Of a DNA stretch of 37,765 nucleotides, positions 18,657 through 29,691 are shown piece by piece (the stretch's first letter is position 1; every line of letters begins with the position of its first letter). The notes under the pieces are model-generated. The model was not told where the DNA came from. It was given only the letters and a program-made list of their open reading frames with translations, and ran no database searches. This stretch comes from Parashewanella hymeniacidonis. Its GTDB lineage: Bacteria; Pseudomonadota; Gammaproteobacteria; Enterobacterales; Shewanellaceae. The stretch is taken from NCBI RefSeq assembly GCF_016900895.1, contig NZ_JAFEUN010000038.1:1-37765 (forward strand), given 5' to 3'. A program made the position numbers and the translations under genes.

Positions 18657-19712
18657 CTAGGCTTTATATTGCAACCAAATCGGCAAAACATGATCTAAAT
18701 GGCACATAAACTTGTTCAGGCCGACATTATGCTCAACATTGCCGAATGGGTCAGTCACTCGACACGGATATGCAATACCTAATCCGAATAAACCGGGAGC
18801 AATAATACCATTGCCCTCATTATATGGAAGGCTGTGCTTATAGGGTGACAGTTTGATTTGATCACGCTTCTCAAAACCAATACAGAATATTACGGAATCG
18901 CATTGTTCCAGTTTTTGGTCTTTATCATCACTCGCACAGTGCACTCTCTCGAGACGATCAGGCCATTGACCATCAATATGCTCTCTGGCCCAATCTGCGG
19001 CATAATCCTTTAAACCCGTGTTATCAAATAATATAAACTCATCGAAGAACAAAGCGTATTTTATTGGTTGCCGATAAAAATTAACGACTTTTTTCACCTT
19101 ACCGTCTAACAAGTTTTTCATGACGACAATTGCAGAATGTGAGGAGCCGTATACGCCGATAGTCTGTTGGCTTAAGTCAAGCTGTGCTAGTTTCTCATCA
19201 TTCATTGCAACGTCTAAAGGAATAACAGGCTTGTTTGATGGTAAGGTTTTAGGGATTGAGCCTGTGGCTAAGATAACTTGATTGGCTACGATAGTTTGTT
19301 TCGCCAATTCTAAATACCAGTGATGATTATTATGAGAAAGCGAGTGAACAGTGTCAGTAAATGGGTTCACTCGCTTAATAAAGCGTTGCGTTATCCAAGC
19401 CAAAGGCTCAACAATATCAGCAAGTAAACAAGCTTTATGCTCATTTAGGGAATAAAGTTTAAAACGTGGTGCTTCAGCTATATCAAAGCTGTTGCAATGA
19501 GACAGGAAAAGTTTGAGATATTTCACCTTGGTGTTTCCGTGGACTCGTTGCCATTTACTGCCTAAATCCCCAACGTTAAATAAAGGATCAATCCAAGCTA
19601 TCTTTTTAGTAGACACGCCTTCATCAAGCAGCTTACCTATTGCAGAAATACCGGCAGGCCCTGCGCCAACAACACACCAATCAAATCGATTCATAGCAAT
19701 AACATTCAACAT
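18657..19712 (-). CDS. FAD/NAD(P)-binding oxidoreductase, flavin monooxygenase-like
   Basis: A 351-aa cytosolic flavoprotein. The FAD-binding Rossmann motif GAGPAG sits about 10 residues after the internal Met7, the second dinucleotide-binding segment has GSSHSA at about residue 190, and ATGS (about residue 150) and FCIGFE mark the usual flavin-contact turns. The arrangement fits the pyridine-nucleotide-disulphide / flavin monooxygenase superfamily. The substrate cannot be told; it lacks a CxxxxC redox pair, so it is not a disulphide reductase. Neither ATG at 19712 nor 19694 (Met7) has a clear ribosome site; Met7 would put GAGPAG at the more usual distance from the N-terminus. The gene is convergent with the low-complexity protein gene, only 14 bases apart, with no terminator seen between them. 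Confidence 0.75.
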   Translation of the reverse strand: MLNVIAMNRFDWCVVGAGPAGISAIGKLLDEGVSTKKIAWIDPLFNVGDLGSKWQRVHGNTKVKYLKLFLSHCNSFDIAEAPRFKLYSLNEHKACLLADIVEPLAWITQRFIKRVNPFTDTVHSLSHNNHHWYLELAKQTIVANQVILATGSIPKTLPSNKPVIPLDVAMNDEKLAQLDLSQQTIGVYGSSHSAIVVMKNLLDGKVKKVVNFYRQPIKYALFFDEFILFDNTGLKDYAADWAREHIDGQWPDRLERVHCASDDKDQKLEQCDSVIFCIGFEKRDQIKLSPYKHSLPYNEGNGIIAPGLFGLGIAYPCRVTDPFGNVEHNVGLNKFMCHLDHVLPIWLQYKA

Positions 19713-19804
19713 GACATTGAATAAAAGTGTAGCAGCACAATAAAGGATTAGGGCATTGAGGTGAAAGGCTTTAAAAATATATACTTATGACAGAACAAAG
19801 ATCA

Positions 19805-19834
19805 AAAAGGGAAGCGGTTTATCACTTCCCTTTT
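19805..19834 (-). terminator. Rho-independent terminator of the mla-ibaG-murA operon
   Basis: A perfect 10-bp stem (19805-19814 with 19825-19834) is followed on the minus strand by a run of five T, 24 bases after the murA stop. Confidence 0.88.
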
Positions 19835-19857
19835 AATAAGTTTGCATCAATAAAGGA

Positions 19858-21126
<1,269 letters not shown>

Positions 21127-21152
21127 CTAGTTGGGAATGAGTGGCGATCAAA

Positions 21153-21404
21153 TTACATGTTGAAGATTTTTTCTTTCTTCCACTGCTCTGGAGTAAAAGT
21201 TTTGATCGTTAATGCGTGCAGTGCACCACTAGCAATTTGCTCAGTAAGCGGCGCATAAATGGCTTGTTGTCTTTTTACTGGTGATAAACCATCAAAGAAT
21301 TCAGCGATAGCAATCACTTTATAATGAGTACCGTCTTGAGTCACCTTGACTTCATCTAATTCAAGCTTTGACTTTAATAACTCTTCGATTTGTTGTGGTT
21401 CCAT
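21153..21404 (-). CDS. ibaG: BolA-family protein IbaG
   Basis: An 83-aa cytosolic BolA/IbaG (YrbA) family protein. The BolA core is visible, with the conserved turn DGTHYKVIAIAEFFDGLSPVKRQQ, His27 as likely cluster ligand and a second conserved His near residue 64 (GALHALTIKTFT). Such proteins bind [2Fe-2S] clusters together with monothiol glutaredoxin; in E. coli IbaG is linked to acid stress and in Vibrio to envelope homeostasis. It lies between mlaB (10 bases) and murA (35 bases), the standard order. Confidence 0.93.
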   Translation of the reverse strand: MEPQQIEELLKSKLELDEVKVTQDGTHYKVIAIAEFFDGLSPVKRQQAIYAPLTEQIASGALHALTIKTFTPEQWKKEKIFNM

Positions 21405-21414
21405 GGGTACTACC

Positions 21415-21696
21415 TTAGCTAAAAAATGATTGCAGATTATACAGAGCGATTAAAGGTTGCAACTGCTTAGATGGATTAATCAAATTAACAGTACGACCAT
21501 TTTTATTGCCAGCTTCAATTAAATGAAATAAAAACGCAACGCCAGAACTATCGACATAATCTAGTCTAGATAGATCTATAGCCGTAATTTGATCGCTTAA
21601 AATCGCTTGTTGCTGAGGCCAAAGTTCAATGACCTCTTGGCGGGATAGTTTTCCTGTAAGCGTACAAGTCTGTTGTTGATGTTGGTATTGAGCCAT
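21415..21696 (-). CDS. mlaB: Phospholipid-transport STAS-domain protein MlaB
   Basis: A 93-aa cytosolic STAS-domain protein, part of the MlaFEDB ABC transporter in the inner membrane, where MlaB binds the MlaF ATPase and stabilises the complex. The STAS signature IDLSRLDYVDSSGVAFLF is present, with the conserved Ser-Ser-Gly. It begins 2 bases after the mlaC stop, which implies coupled translation. Confidence 0.93.
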   Translation of the reverse strand: MAQYQHQQQTCTLTGKLSRQEVIELWPQQQAILSDQITAIDLSRLDYVDSSGVAFLFHLIEAGNKNGRTVNLINPSKQLQPLIALYNLQSFFS

Positions 21697-21698
21697 TA

Positions 21699-22364
21699 TT
21701 ATTTCTCAGATTTTTTCGAAACATCAGCAGTGGCTTTTTTATCCAGCATTTTTATCACGTTATCAATGCCTTCACGTTGGATTAAACCACCAATTTCTGA
21801 CTGTTTAGATTGAATCAAACTCACGCCTTCAGCCACTAAATCGTAAACTTTCCAGGTATTATCCTTCTGGCGACGAACTTTAAAAGCCAACTTAATCGGT
21901 GGGCGGCCTGGCTCGATGACTCGGACGGGCACCGTTACAAATTTACTGTCAGTGAGTTTTTTCGCAGGAGGAAACTCAACTTTCTGATGACTGTATTCGG
22001 TAAACGCAGACGCATAAGTACTGACCATGTAACCTTTAAATGAATCAGTAAATTCATTAAGTTTTGCAATGAATTTATCTCTAGGTTTAATCGTCTGGCT
22101 TAGCTGTCGAGCGTTGCTGCCTAACACTTTTAAAGAAGCATATTTATAATCAACATGCGGTAATAACTCTTCAGTAATTACTGTTTTTAAGTAATTAGGA
22201 TTCGCCTTAATTTTAGCTTGGTCGGCATCAAAACGATCAAAGGTTTTTTTTGCCACTTGTTCGATCATAGTGTAAGGATTTGATACATCAATTGCGGCAT
22301 AAACTGTGTTTGCAGTAAAGCAAAGTAGTACTACAGTGAATACTTTTGAAAATAATTTAAACAT
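21699..22364 (-). CDS. mlaC: Periplasmic phospholipid-binding protein MlaC
   Basis: A 221-aa periplasmic lipid carrier that shuttles phospholipids between the outer-membrane MlaA complex and the inner-membrane MlaFEDB transporter. A signal peptide ends at about residue 23 (TVYA). The rest fits the Tol_Tol_Ttg2 / MlaC family: the early NPYTMIEQ segment, the central VDYKYASLKVLG segment, and the later VRRQKDNTWKVYDLVAEGVSLI segment that is the most conserved part. GAGGTAAAC before the ATG gives a good ribosome site. It lies 8 bases after mlaD. Confidence 0.95.
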   Translation of the reverse strand: MFKLFSKVFTVVLLCFTANTVYAAIDVSNPYTMIEQVAKKTFDRFDADQAKIKANPNYLKTVITEELLPHVDYKYASLKVLGSNARQLSQTIKPRDKFIAKLNEFTDSFKGYMVSTYASAFTEYSHQKVEFPPAKKLTDSKFVTVPVRVIEPGRPPIKLAFKVRRQKDNTWKVYDLVAEGVSLIQSKQSEIGGLIQREGIDNVIKMLDKKATADVSKKSEK

Positions 22365-22372
22365 GTTTACCT

Positions 22373-22852
22373 CTACTTACCTTTCTTGTCGCCAACGCTG
22401 TATAAGAACTGACCGATAAGGTCTTCTAATACTAATGCAGAGTGAGTGTCTTCGATTTTGTCACCATTTTTAAGCATGGTTGTATCATCATCAAGTGCAA
22501 ACCCTGGCGTCAGTGCTAAATACTGTTCACCCAGCAAACCAGAAGTTTGAATCGCAAGACTGCTTGACTCTGGAAATTGGGTATACCGTTTTTCCACTTT
22601 CAGTGTCACTAATGCGTTAAGCTGCTGCGGATCTAAAGTGATATCACTAACACGACCGACAACAACGCCGCCGACTTTCACTGGAGAGCGTACTTTTAAG
22701 CCGCCAACATTAGTGAAGTGAGCAGTAAGGGTGTATGTGTCACTGTCATTACTGACTTTGATATTGGCTACATTGAAAACCAATACCAAAAAAGCACTAA
22801 TACCAGCGAGTAAAAATAATCCGACTAAAAATTCAATTTTTCGTGTCAACAT
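22373..22852 (-). CDS. mlaD: MCE-domain phospholipid transporter subunit MlaD
   Basis: A 159-aa inner-membrane protein with one N-terminal transmembrane helix (about residues 7-27) and a periplasmic MCE domain (about 38-117). The MCE core FTNVGGLKVRSPVKVGGVVVG and the LLGEQYLALTPG segment are typical. MlaD forms the hexameric periplasmic ring through which lipids pass between MlaE and MlaC. Length matches the family (E. coli 183 aa, with a longer C-terminus). Confidence 0.95.
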   Translation of the reverse strand: MLTRKIEFLVGLFLLAGISAFLVLVFNVANIKVSNDSDTYTLTAHFTNVGGLKVRSPVKVGGVVVGRVSDITLDPQQLNALVTLKVEKRYTQFPESSSLAIQTSGLLGEQYLALTPGFALDDDTTMLKNGDKIEDTHSALVLEDLIGQFLYSVGDKKGK

Positions 22853-22883
22853 AATAACGTAAATTCCATTAATCTTTTTAAGA

Positions 22884-23669
22884 TCAACTGCCGAACATCA
22901 GTGCGGTCAGTAAGAAGTCTAGTGCAAGTACAGCTAAGCTGGCTTGTACAACGGTTTGAGTTGTCGCTCGGCTTATTCCTTCTGGATTAGGAACAACTTG
23001 GTAACCTCGATACAAGGCAATCCAAGTGACTACAATCGCAAACACAACACTTTTAATTAAACAATTGACGATGTCTTGGCGCCATTCAACAGAGGCTTGC
23101 AATATTGACCAAAACGCACCGTCATCAATGCCTTTCCATTCAACGCCTACAAGATATCCACCATATATACCGATGGCAGAGAAAATCATCGCCAATAGCG
23201 GCATACTGATCACACCGGCCCAAAAACGAGGTGCTATCACTTGTCTTAGCGGATCGATCGCCATCATTTCTAAACTTGATAGCTGTTCGGTGCTTTTCAT
23301 TAAACCAATTTCAGCCGTTAATGCAGAACCAGCACGCCCGGCAAAAAGTAGTGCAGTCACTACAGGGCCTAATTCACGAAGTAAGCTGAGCGCAACCATT
23401 GGACCAAGACTTTCTTCGGTACCAAAGTCAACAAGAATAATAAAGCCTTGTAGCGCTAGTACCATCCCAATGAATAAACCTGAAATGGTAATAATACTGA
23501 GAGACTGAACGCCGACAACATAAAGCTGTTTTATCAGAAGTGGTGTACCCTTACGGAACCTCGGTACATTGACCAGTGCCCCCCACAGCATAAGGCCTGC
23601 ACGACCAAAGCCAGAGACAACGCCCAATGCATTTTTTCCAAAGTCAGCGATTGAATCAGATAGACTCAC
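22884..23669 (-). CDS. mlaE: ABC transporter permease MlaE
   Basis: A 261-aa integral membrane permease of the MlaFEDB phospholipid transporter. It has an N-terminal interfacial helix and about five transmembrane helices, with family motifs [12 protein letters not shown](G)PV and [13 protein letters not shown]. The start is a GTG at 23669 overlapping the mlaF end by 14 bases; an AAGGAG ribosome site lies 8 bases upstream and supports it. Confidence 0.95.
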   Translation of the reverse strand: MSLSDSIADFGKNALGVVSGFGRAGLMLWGALVNVPRFRKGTPLLIKQLYVVGVQSLSIITISGLFIGMVLALQGFIILVDFGTEESLGPMVALSLLRELGPVVTALLFAGRAGSALTAEIGLMKSTEQLSSLEMMAIDPLRQVIAPRFWAGVISMPLLAMIFSAIGIYGGYLVGVEWKGIDDGAFWSILQASVEWRQDIVNCLIKSVVFAIVVTWIALYRGYQVVPNPEGISRATTQTVVQASLAVLALDFLLTALMFGS

Positions 23670-24468
23670 CGAGTAACTCCTTTTTGTAATCTGTTGCAGG
23701 GAAGTGGAATGGTACTGGACCGTCTGGCTCCCCCCCCATAAACTGTCTTAATTGTGGGTTGTCCGAGTCTCGTAGGGATTCAGGTGTACCCTCTGCGATC
23801 ACTGTTTTGTCTGCAACAACGTAAACGTAATCGGCAATACTGAGCACTTCGTCAACATCGTGAGAAACTACAACAGACGTTAAGTTAAGTGAGTCTGAAA
23901 GCTCTTTAATGAGCTTAACCAAAACACCCATCGCAATTGGGTCTTGTCCGGCAAAAGGCTCGTCATACATCACTAGCTCTGGTTCAAGGGCAATCGCTCT
24001 TGCTAAGGCTGCACGGCGTTGCATGCCGCCAGAGAGCTCGTTTGGCATTAATTTACCTGCGCCTCTCAAACCAACAGCTTCAAGTTTCATTGCAACAATC
24101 TTATCAATCAGCACTTCAGGCAGTTTAGAGTGTTCCCTTAAAGCAAAAGCAACATTGTCATTCACATTCATATCGGTGAATAACGCACCACTTTGAAACA
24201 ACATACTCATACGTTGTCTTAATTGAAATAAGTGACTGCGAGTAGCTTGATGGATATCTTCGCCATCAAAAAGTACCTGTCCTGAGTCTGGTGTAAGCTG
24301 TCCACCCATCAACTTTAATAACGTGGTTTTACCGATTCCGCTTGGTCCCATTATGGCAGTAACTTTACCTTTAGGGATGCTGAGGTTCAGGTTATCGAAA
24401 ATTCTTCGACGGCCTCGACTGAAACTCATATTGCGGACTTCGACCAGCGTTTGCGCCTTTTTCTCCAT
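23656..24468 (-). CDS. mlaF: ABC transporter ATPase MlaF
   Basis: A 270-aa cytosolic ATPase that powers the MlaFEDB phospholipid transporter. Walker A is GPSGIGKTT (41-49), the ABC signature is [18 protein letters not shown], Walker B is [13 protein letters not shown], and the switch His lies in VVSHD. The C-terminal extension with [13 protein letters not shown], which contacts the neighbouring subunit in MlaF, is present. I chose the ATG at 24468 (AAGG ribosome site 6 bases upstream; E. coli-like N-terminus) over the ATG at 24483. A run of eight G on the coding strand (23730-23737) falls in the C-terminal extension. It is the first gene of the operon, divergent from kdsD. Confidence 0.96.
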   Translation of the reverse strand: MEKKAQTLVEVRNMSFSRGRRRIFDNLNLSIPKGKVTAIMGPSGIGKTTLLKLMGGQLTPDSGQVLFDGEDIHQATRSHLFQLRQRMSMLFQSGALFTDMNVNDNVAFALREHSKLPEVLIDKIVAMKLEAVGLRGAGKLMPNELSGGMQRRAALARAIALEPELVMYDEPFAGQDPIAMGVLVKLIKELSDSLNLTSVVVSHDVDEVLSIADYVYVVADKTVIAEGTPESLRDSDNPQLRQFMGGEPDGPVPFHFPATDYKKELLGESI

Positions 24469-24595
24469 GCAGAGCCTTAACATATCAACAAGTTAGCTCA
24501 ACAAATTAGTTTGTGAGCAAAGAACAACGATTGTACGTAAATGTCCAGAAATCTACAATACAATCGACACAGTAACTTACAGTTTGAATGACAAA

Positions 24596-24619
24596 TTTGA
24601 GTAAAAGTTCAAACTCAAA
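24596..24619. repeat. Short inverted repeat in the mlaF-kdsD divergent region
   Basis: Perfect 7-bp arms (24596-24602 and 24613-24619) lie 10 bases apart in the roughly 300-bp region that must carry the promoters for both the mla and kdsD operons. It could be an operator, but there is no match to a named regulator. Confidence 0.25.
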
Positions 24620-24764
24620 AATGAGATTTCTGTTCTAGCTCTTTCAATTTAATCCAATACCAGCGAAAATGCGCATAATTGAAAAGATTCCGTTATGTTA
24701 TTGTTTCTGTTTTTCGCAAATGAAAACTGGAACACTAAGTCGTTGTAATATCAAAGAGATGAAT

Positions 24765-25742
24765 ATGGCCGATAGCAAACAACTCCGTAGTTGGGGTAAA
24801 CAAGTCATTGATATTGAAAAAAGCGCACTTGAGAATTTATATCAATATGTAGATTCTGATGCGTTTACTGCCGTCTGTGACTTAATCCTCGAATGCAAGG
24901 GCAAGGTCATTGTTATGGGGATGGGCAAGTCTGGTCATATCGGCAATAAAATTGCAGCGACATTGGCCAGCACAGGCACGCCAGCGGTATTTGTGCATCC
25001 AGGAGAAGCCAGTCACGGTGATTTAGGTGTATTGTCCGATAATGATGTCGTGATCGCCATTTCTAACTCGGGTGAATCAAGTGAGATTCTGACTCTATTT
25101 CCAGTGATTAAACGTCTGGGTTTACCTTTAATCTCAATGACCGGTAAGCCGAAATCGACGATGGCAGTCAATGCACAAGTTCATCTTTGCATTGGTTTAC
25201 CAGAAGAAGCTTGTCCACTTGGATTAGCGCCGACCTCAAGTACGACTGCAACGTTAGTGATTGGGGACGCATTAGCCGTTGCTCTATTACAGGCTCGTGG
25301 CTTTACGGCTGATGATTTTGCCTTATCGCATCCAGGGGGAAGCTTAGGGCGTAAGTTGCTTCTTAAAGTTGAGGACGTCATGCACAAAGGTGATCAACTA
25401 CCATTGGTTAGCAAAGATATGATCATCACCGAAGCATTATATGAAATTTCCCGTAAGAGTTTGGGGATGGCGGCGGTTATTGATGATGAAAATAAACTGT
25501 TAGGTATTTTTACCGATGGTGATTTAAGACGAGTAATTGATGCCAAAGTCGATTTAGCGTCCGCAACGATTTCTGAAGTCATGACGGCGAACTGTATTAC
25601 TGTCCACGAAAATATTTTAGCGGCAGAAGCACTAAAAATTATGGAACAAAAAAACATCAATGGACTCATAGTAGTAGATGACGCACAATGTCCGGTTGGT
25701 GCATTGAATATGTTAGATATGGTTAAATCAGGAGTCATTTAA
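24765..25742 (+). CDS. kdsD: D-arabinose 5-phosphate isomerase
   Basis: A 325-aa cytosolic isomerase that makes arabinose 5-phosphate from ribulose 5-phosphate, the first step towards Kdo for lipopolysaccharide. It has an SIS domain (about 30-180; GMGKSGHIG, HPGEASHGDLG, ISNSGESSE, APTSSTTA) and two CBS domains (about 205-325). It aligns along its length with E. coli KdsD (328 aa). The frame extends upstream to 24669, but the ATG at 24765 is chosen: a GAG ribosome site lies 6 bases upstream and the length then fits the family. It leads the plus-strand LPS/rpoN operon; kdsC begins 1 base after its stop. Confidence 0.95.
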   Translation: MADSKQLRSWGKQVIDIEKSALENLYQYVDSDAFTAVCDLILECKGKVIVMGMGKSGHIGNKIAATLASTGTPAVFVHPGEASHGDLGVLSDNDVVIAISNSGESSEILTLFPVIKRLGLPLISMTGKPKSTMAVNAQVHLCIGLPEEACPLGLAPTSSTTATLVIGDALAVALLQARGFTADDFALSHPGGSLGRKLLLKVEDVMHKGDQLPLVSKDMIITEALYEISRKSLGMAAVIDDENKLLGIFTDGDLRRVIDAKVDLASATISEVMTANCITVHENILAAEALKIMEQKNINGLIVVDDAQCPVGALNMLDMVKSGVI

Positions 25743-25743
25743 G

Positions 25744-26304
25744 GTGACTGAAGCAGTAAAGCAAAGTTTATATGGTCCAGTTTCGCAGCAAAATTGGGAT
25801 AAAGCCTCACAAATCAAATTAGTGATTTTTGATGTTGACGGTGTGTTTTCTGATGGCCGAATTTATCTCAGTAACAGTGGCGAAGAGTTAAAAGCATTCC
25901 ATACCCGTGATGGTTTTGGCGTAAAATCATTGTTAAATGCGGGTTTTGAATTAGCTGTGATTACGGGACGTAAATCGCAATTGCTTGAGAATCGTATGAC
26001 AGCCCTTGGAGTTACTAAAGTCTACCAAGGTGTTGATGATAAAGTTATCGCTTATCAAGAATTACTTGAACAGTTGAACCTTAAGCCACAGCAAGTCGCG
26101 TATATTGGTGATGACATGGTGGATTTGCCTGTAATGAAACAAGTCGGCTTTTCCGTGTGTGTAGCAGATGGTCATCCTTATGTTCGCCAACACGTTGATA
26201 TGGTTACTTATACGCAAGGCGGATACGGCGCGGTGCGAGAATTATCAGATTTAATTTTACAAAGCCAAGGTTTATTTGAGTCTGCTCAAGGTATGAGTGT
26301 ATGA
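25744..26304 (+). CDS. kdsC: 3-deoxy-D-manno-octulosonate 8-phosphate phosphatase
   Basis: A 186-aa HAD-superfamily (C0, capless) phosphatase that removes phosphate from Kdo 8-phosphate to release Kdo. Motif I is FDVDGVFSDG (nucleophile Asp30, Asp32), motif II is ITGRKS and motif IV is YIGDDMVDLPVM. The start is a GTG at 25744, with AGGAG 9 bases upstream inside the kdsD end. Its stop overlaps the lptC start (ATGA). KdsC forms a tetramer in characterised species. Confidence 0.95.
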   Translation: MTEAVKQSLYGPVSQQNWDKASQIKLVIFDVDGVFSDGRIYLSNSGEELKAFHTRDGFGVKSLLNAGFELAVITGRKSQLLENRMTALGVTKVYQGVDDKVIAYQELLEQLNLKPQQVAYIGDDMVDLPVMKQVGFSVCVADGHPYVRQHVDMVTYTQGGYGAVRELSDLILQSQGLFESAQGMSV

Positions 26305-26858
26305 ATCGAGTAACGATTGCCATTGTTATCTTTTTCAGTACGGCTTTGTACTTGTACTGGCAGGTACAAGTGAAACAAGGGCAAAAGCAACAAGTGACTT
26401 CAAAGATAGAGTTGCCTGATTACACTGCGACTCAGTTAGACAGTGTTGCTTATGATGAAAAAGGACAATTAAGCAGTCGAGTGACCGCTGAGCATATGGA
26501 ACACTACCAAGATAAAGATTTAACACTCTTTTCAAAGCCGGTTTATCTCATTTATGGTGATGATATTCATTCCCCATGGCGAATAACAGCAGAGCAAGGT
26601 CGCCTGCAAAAGATGCTGGGCAAAGTTTATCTAGATGACTCAGTTGAGTTAAAAGCGGTCAATAAACAAGAACCACTTCAAAGTGTGATAACCAAGCATT
26701 TGCAGATGGATTTAAAAACTAAGACCATGCAGTCAGATGAAATGGTTTACATTAAAGGTAACGGATTTAATAGCCAAGGCCGTGGGTTATATGCTGATTT
26801 TAATCAGGAAACGGTGCGCTTAAAAAGTCAGGTAACAGGAACTTATGAAATTAAGTAA
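26301..26858 (+). CDS. lptC: LPS export inner-membrane protein LptC
   Basis: A 185-aa bitopic protein with one N-terminal transmembrane helix (about residues 5-22) and a periplasmic beta-jellyroll (LptC/OstA-like). It receives LPS from LptB2FG and passes it to LptA. The conserved YDEKGQLSSRVTAE segment and the later MQSDEMVYIKG segment fit the family. The ATG overlaps the kdsC stop by 4 bases, and the end overlaps lptA by 14 bases, so translation is coupled. Confidence 0.93.
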   Translation: MNRVTIAIVIFFSTALYLYWQVQVKQGQKQQVTSKIELPDYTATQLDSVAYDEKGQLSSRVTAEHMEHYQDKDLTLFSKPVYLIYGDDIHSPWRITAEQGRLQKMLGKVYLDDSVELKAVNKQEPLQSVITKHLQMDLKTKTMQSDEMVYIKGNGFNSQGRGLYADFNQETVRLKSQVTGTYEIK

Positions 26859-27402
26859 CATTATTATTTTTTCGTTGCTCATTGCAAGTAGTTCAGCTGC
26901 GATTGCAAAACTCGATGATTTGAAACAACCCGTAAACATTAGTGCTGACGCCTCTCAAGGTGACATAAAGAAAAACCAAGTGGTATACAGCGGCAATGTA
27001 TTGATCATTCAGGGTTCAATTAAGATTACCGCAGACGACATGAGTGCAACCAAAGATAAAAAAACGGGTAATGGGCAATTTATTGCAACAGGTAAGCCTG
27101 CCAAATTCAGTCAAGTTTTAGATGATGGGAAGTTAGGTATTGCGAGTGCGACTAAGATTGCATACGAACAGAAAACCGGTGACTTAGTATTAAGCGGTGA
27201 TGCGCATTTAGATGTGGGTGGCATTAAAATGCACGCTAATCTTATTCGCTATAATGTTGAAAACCAGCATGTCGAAGCTGAGGGCAGCGCTAACGGTAAA
27301 GATAAAGGCCGAGTGCAAACCATCATTCCAGCAGAAACTTACCAAGACAGCTTAAACAAAAAAGAAACATCATCTAAGAAGTCGGCCGAGAAAAAACAAT
27401 GA
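26845..27402 (+). CDS. lptA: LPS transport periplasmic bridge protein LptA
   Basis: A 185-aa periplasmic protein that stacks into the LPS bridge between inner and outer membranes. A signal peptide ends at about residue 21 (AIA). The OstA/LptA jellyroll is seen from about 27 to 150, with [25 protein letters not shown] at its start. The last 25 residues are Lys/Ser-rich and look disordered. CAGGA lies upstream of the ATG, inside the lptC end. It overlaps lptB by 4 bases. Confidence 0.94.
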   Translation: MKLSNIIIFSLLIASSSAAIAKLDDLKQPVNISADASQGDIKKNQVVYSGNVLIIQGSIKITADDMSATKDKKTGNGQFIATGKPAKFSQVLDDGKLGIASATKIAYEQKTGDLVLSGDAHLDVGGIKMHANLIRYNVENQHVEAEGSANGKDKGRVQTIIPAETYQDSLNKKETSSKKSAEKKQ

Positions 27403-28130
27403 ACCAAAAAACACTCACCGCGAAACATTTAGCCAAAAGCTATAAGAGTCGGCAAGTTGTTAAAGATGTTAGCCTGACAGTTAAGACTGGGCAAATTGTT
27501 GGCTTGCTGGGACCTAACGGTGCGGGTAAAACGACGACTTTTTATATGGTTGTTGGGCTAGTCAAAAGCGATAAGGGTCAGATCTTTATTGATAACGACG
27601 ATCTTACGCTTGACCCTATGCATCTACGCGCGAGAAAAGGCATTGGTTATCTGCCTCAAGAAGCCAGTATTTTCAGAAAGCTATCCGTGTACGATAACAT
27701 CATGGCAGTATTGCAGACTCGTAAAGAGCTCTCTAAAGATGAGCGTGAAGAGCAGCTTGAACATCTACTTGAAGAATTCCATATCACCCATATTCGTGAC
27801 AATTTAGGTATGTCATTATCAGGTGGTGAACGTCGTCGAGTTGAGATTGCCCGTGCATTAGCGGCGAATCCACAGTTTATTCTTTTAGATGAACCATTTG
27901 CCGGTGTAGATCCCATTTCCGTTATCGATATTAAGAAGATTATCGAGCAATTACGTGAAAGAGGCTTGGGTGTATTGATCACCGACCATAACGTCCGTGA
28001 AACACTGGATGTGTGTGAGCATGCTTACATTGTAAGCCATGGTGACTTAATTGCAGAAGGTGCCCCGAGCGAGATCTTAGACAACAAACACGTAAGGGAA
28101 GTGTACTTAGGGGAGCAATTCACGTTATAG
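27399..28130 (+). CDS. lptB: LPS export ABC transporter ATPase LptB
   Basis: A 243-aa cytosolic ATPase that powers extraction of LPS by LptB2FG. Walker A is GPNGAGKTT (38-46), the Q-loop is YLPQEAS, the signature is [15 protein letters not shown], Walker B is [13 protein letters not shown] and the switch His lies in TDHNVRE. Length matches E. coli LptB (241 aa). The ATG overlaps the lptA stop; rpoN starts 48 bases after its own stop. The partner genes lptF and lptG are not in this window. Confidence 0.97.
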   Translation: MNQKTLTAKHLAKSYKSRQVVKDVSLTVKTGQIVGLLGPNGAGKTTTFYMVVGLVKSDKGQIFIDNDDLTLDPMHLRARKGIGYLPQEASIFRKLSVYDNIMAVLQTRKELSKDEREEQLEHLLEEFHITHIRDNLGMSLSGGERRRVEIARALAANPQFILLDEPFAGVDPISVIDIKKIIEQLRERGLGVLITDHNVRETLDVCEHAYIVSHGDLIAEGAPSEILDNKHVREVYLGEQFTL

Positions 28131-28178
28131 TGAGCGGCATTGAAGCCGTAACAAGAACAAAAAGGGAATAGCGGTAAC

Positions 28179-29654
28179 ATGAAAGCGTCACTTCAGCTCA
28201 GGATGGGTCAAAGCCTAACCATGACGCCACAGCTTCAGCAAGCCATTCGCTTGCTCCAGCTTTCGACGTTAGAGCTACAACAAGAAATTCAGCAAGCTTT
28301 AGAGTCTAATCCATTATTAGAGATGGAAGACGAGCAATTCGAATCATTAGAGTCGATAAAAGAACAACAGCTGCAATCGGAAGCAAAAGGTGAAGCTCCC
28401 GAATCTCCGGTTGAAGACGCAGCAGTCGAAACGTCAGAAACAATGACTCAAGACTCAATGCCTGACGAACTTCCTGTTGATACTACATGGGACGAAGTTT
28501 ATACCGCAGCCCCCAATTCAAGTTCAGGTGCTTTAATGCCTGATGATGAAATGTCATTTCAAGGTGAAACCAGCCATGGCTTATATGAGCACCTTGAATG
28601 GCAAAAAAATCTAACCCCATTTTCTGATACCGATTTTGCCATTGCAACGGCCATCATTGAAGCCATAGATGAACGGGGTTATCTCACTCAGACTACAGAA
28701 GATATTCTTATTGCCCTAGGTGACCCTGCAATTGAACTCGATGAAGTTGAAGCTGTACTAAAACGTGTACAACACTTTGATCCAGTAGGCGTTGCCGCAC
28801 GTGATGTCGGCGATTGCTTACATATTCAGCTGTCACAAATGGACGCAAATACACCTTATTTAGCTCAGACAAAGTTAATGGTATTAGAATATTTACCATT
28901 AATTGCCACTCGTGACTTTCGCACTTTGATGAGAAAAACTAAGCTTAAAGAGCCGCAGCTGAAAGAAGCGATAAGTTTGGTTCAAAGTTTAGATCCAAGA
29001 CCGGGATTGTCTGTAGGCCAAAAAGAAGATGAATACATTACGCCTGATGTATCAGTAATGAAGAAAAATGGTCGTTGGTCAGTAGAATTAAACCCTAATA
29101 CGCAGCCTAAGATTAATGTGAATCAGCATTATGCCGCTATGGCCAAAGGGGCAAGAAACAAGGCAGATGGCCAGTTTGTTCGTGGTCATTTGCAAGAAGC
29201 AAAGTGGTTTATTAAAAGTCTAGAAAGTCGTAATGATACGATTTTGAGGGTGTGTAACGAGATCGTTAAAAAACAGCAGGGCTTTTTTGAATATGGTCCT
29301 GAAGCCATGAAAGCGATGGTGCTCAATGACATTGCTGAAGAATTAGAAATGCACGAATCGACCATTTCGAGGGTGACATCGAAAAAATACATGCATACTC
29401 CGAGAGGAATATATGAGCTTAAGTATTTCTTCTCTAGTCATGTAGGCACAGATGATGGTGGCGAATGTTCATCAACGGCTATTCGTGCTTTCATTAAAAA
29501 ATTAGTGGATGCCGAAAATACTAAGAAGCCATTGAGTGATAACAAAATGGCACAATTACTGAACGAACAAGGGATTAATGTCGCACGTAGAACGATTGCT
29601 AAGTATCGTGAAGCAATGATGATCCCACCATCAAATCAGAGAAAAAGTTTATAA
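28179..29654 (+). CDS. rpoN: RNA polymerase sigma-54 factor
   Basis: A 491-aa alternative sigma factor for promoters of the -24/-12 type, dependent on AAA+ activators. Region I is the Gln/Leu-rich N-terminus ([20 protein letters not shown]). Region II (about 50-130) is acidic and variable. The core-binding part fills the middle, a helix-turn-helix lies at about residues 385-405 ([13 protein letters not shown]), and the RpoN box [10 protein letters not shown] is at 469-478. The operon position between lptB and hpf is the standard one in gammaproteobacteria. Confidence 0.98.
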   Translation: MKASLQLRMGQSLTMTPQLQQAIRLLQLSTLELQQEIQQALESNPLLEMEDEQFESLESIKEQQLQSEAKGEAPESPVEDAAVETSETMTQDSMPDELPVDTTWDEVYTAAPNSSSGALMPDDEMSFQGETSHGLYEHLEWQKNLTPFSDTDFAIATAIIEAIDERGYLTQTTEDILIALGDPAIELDEVEAVLKRVQHFDPVGVAARDVGDCLHIQLSQMDANTPYLAQTKLMVLEYLPLIATRDFRTLMRKTKLKEPQLKEAISLVQSLDPRPGLSVGQKEDEYITPDVSVMKKNGRWSVELNPNTQPKINVNQHYAAMAKGARNKADGQFVRGHLQEAKWFIKSLESRNDTILRVCNEIVKKQQGFFEYGPEAMKAMVLNDIAEELEMHESTISRVTSKKYMHTPRGIYELKYFFSSHVGTDDGGECSSTAIRAFIKKLVDAENTKKPLSDNKMAQLLNEQGINVARRTIAKYREAMMIPPSNQRKSL

Positions 29655-29691
29655 AACACAGAGATTCAACTAACACTGGGAGGCATAGGAG

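Noticed and set aside
23026-23508. 160-codon plus-strand frame
   Set aside because: It is antisense to mlaE, a certain gene, and shows no family features.
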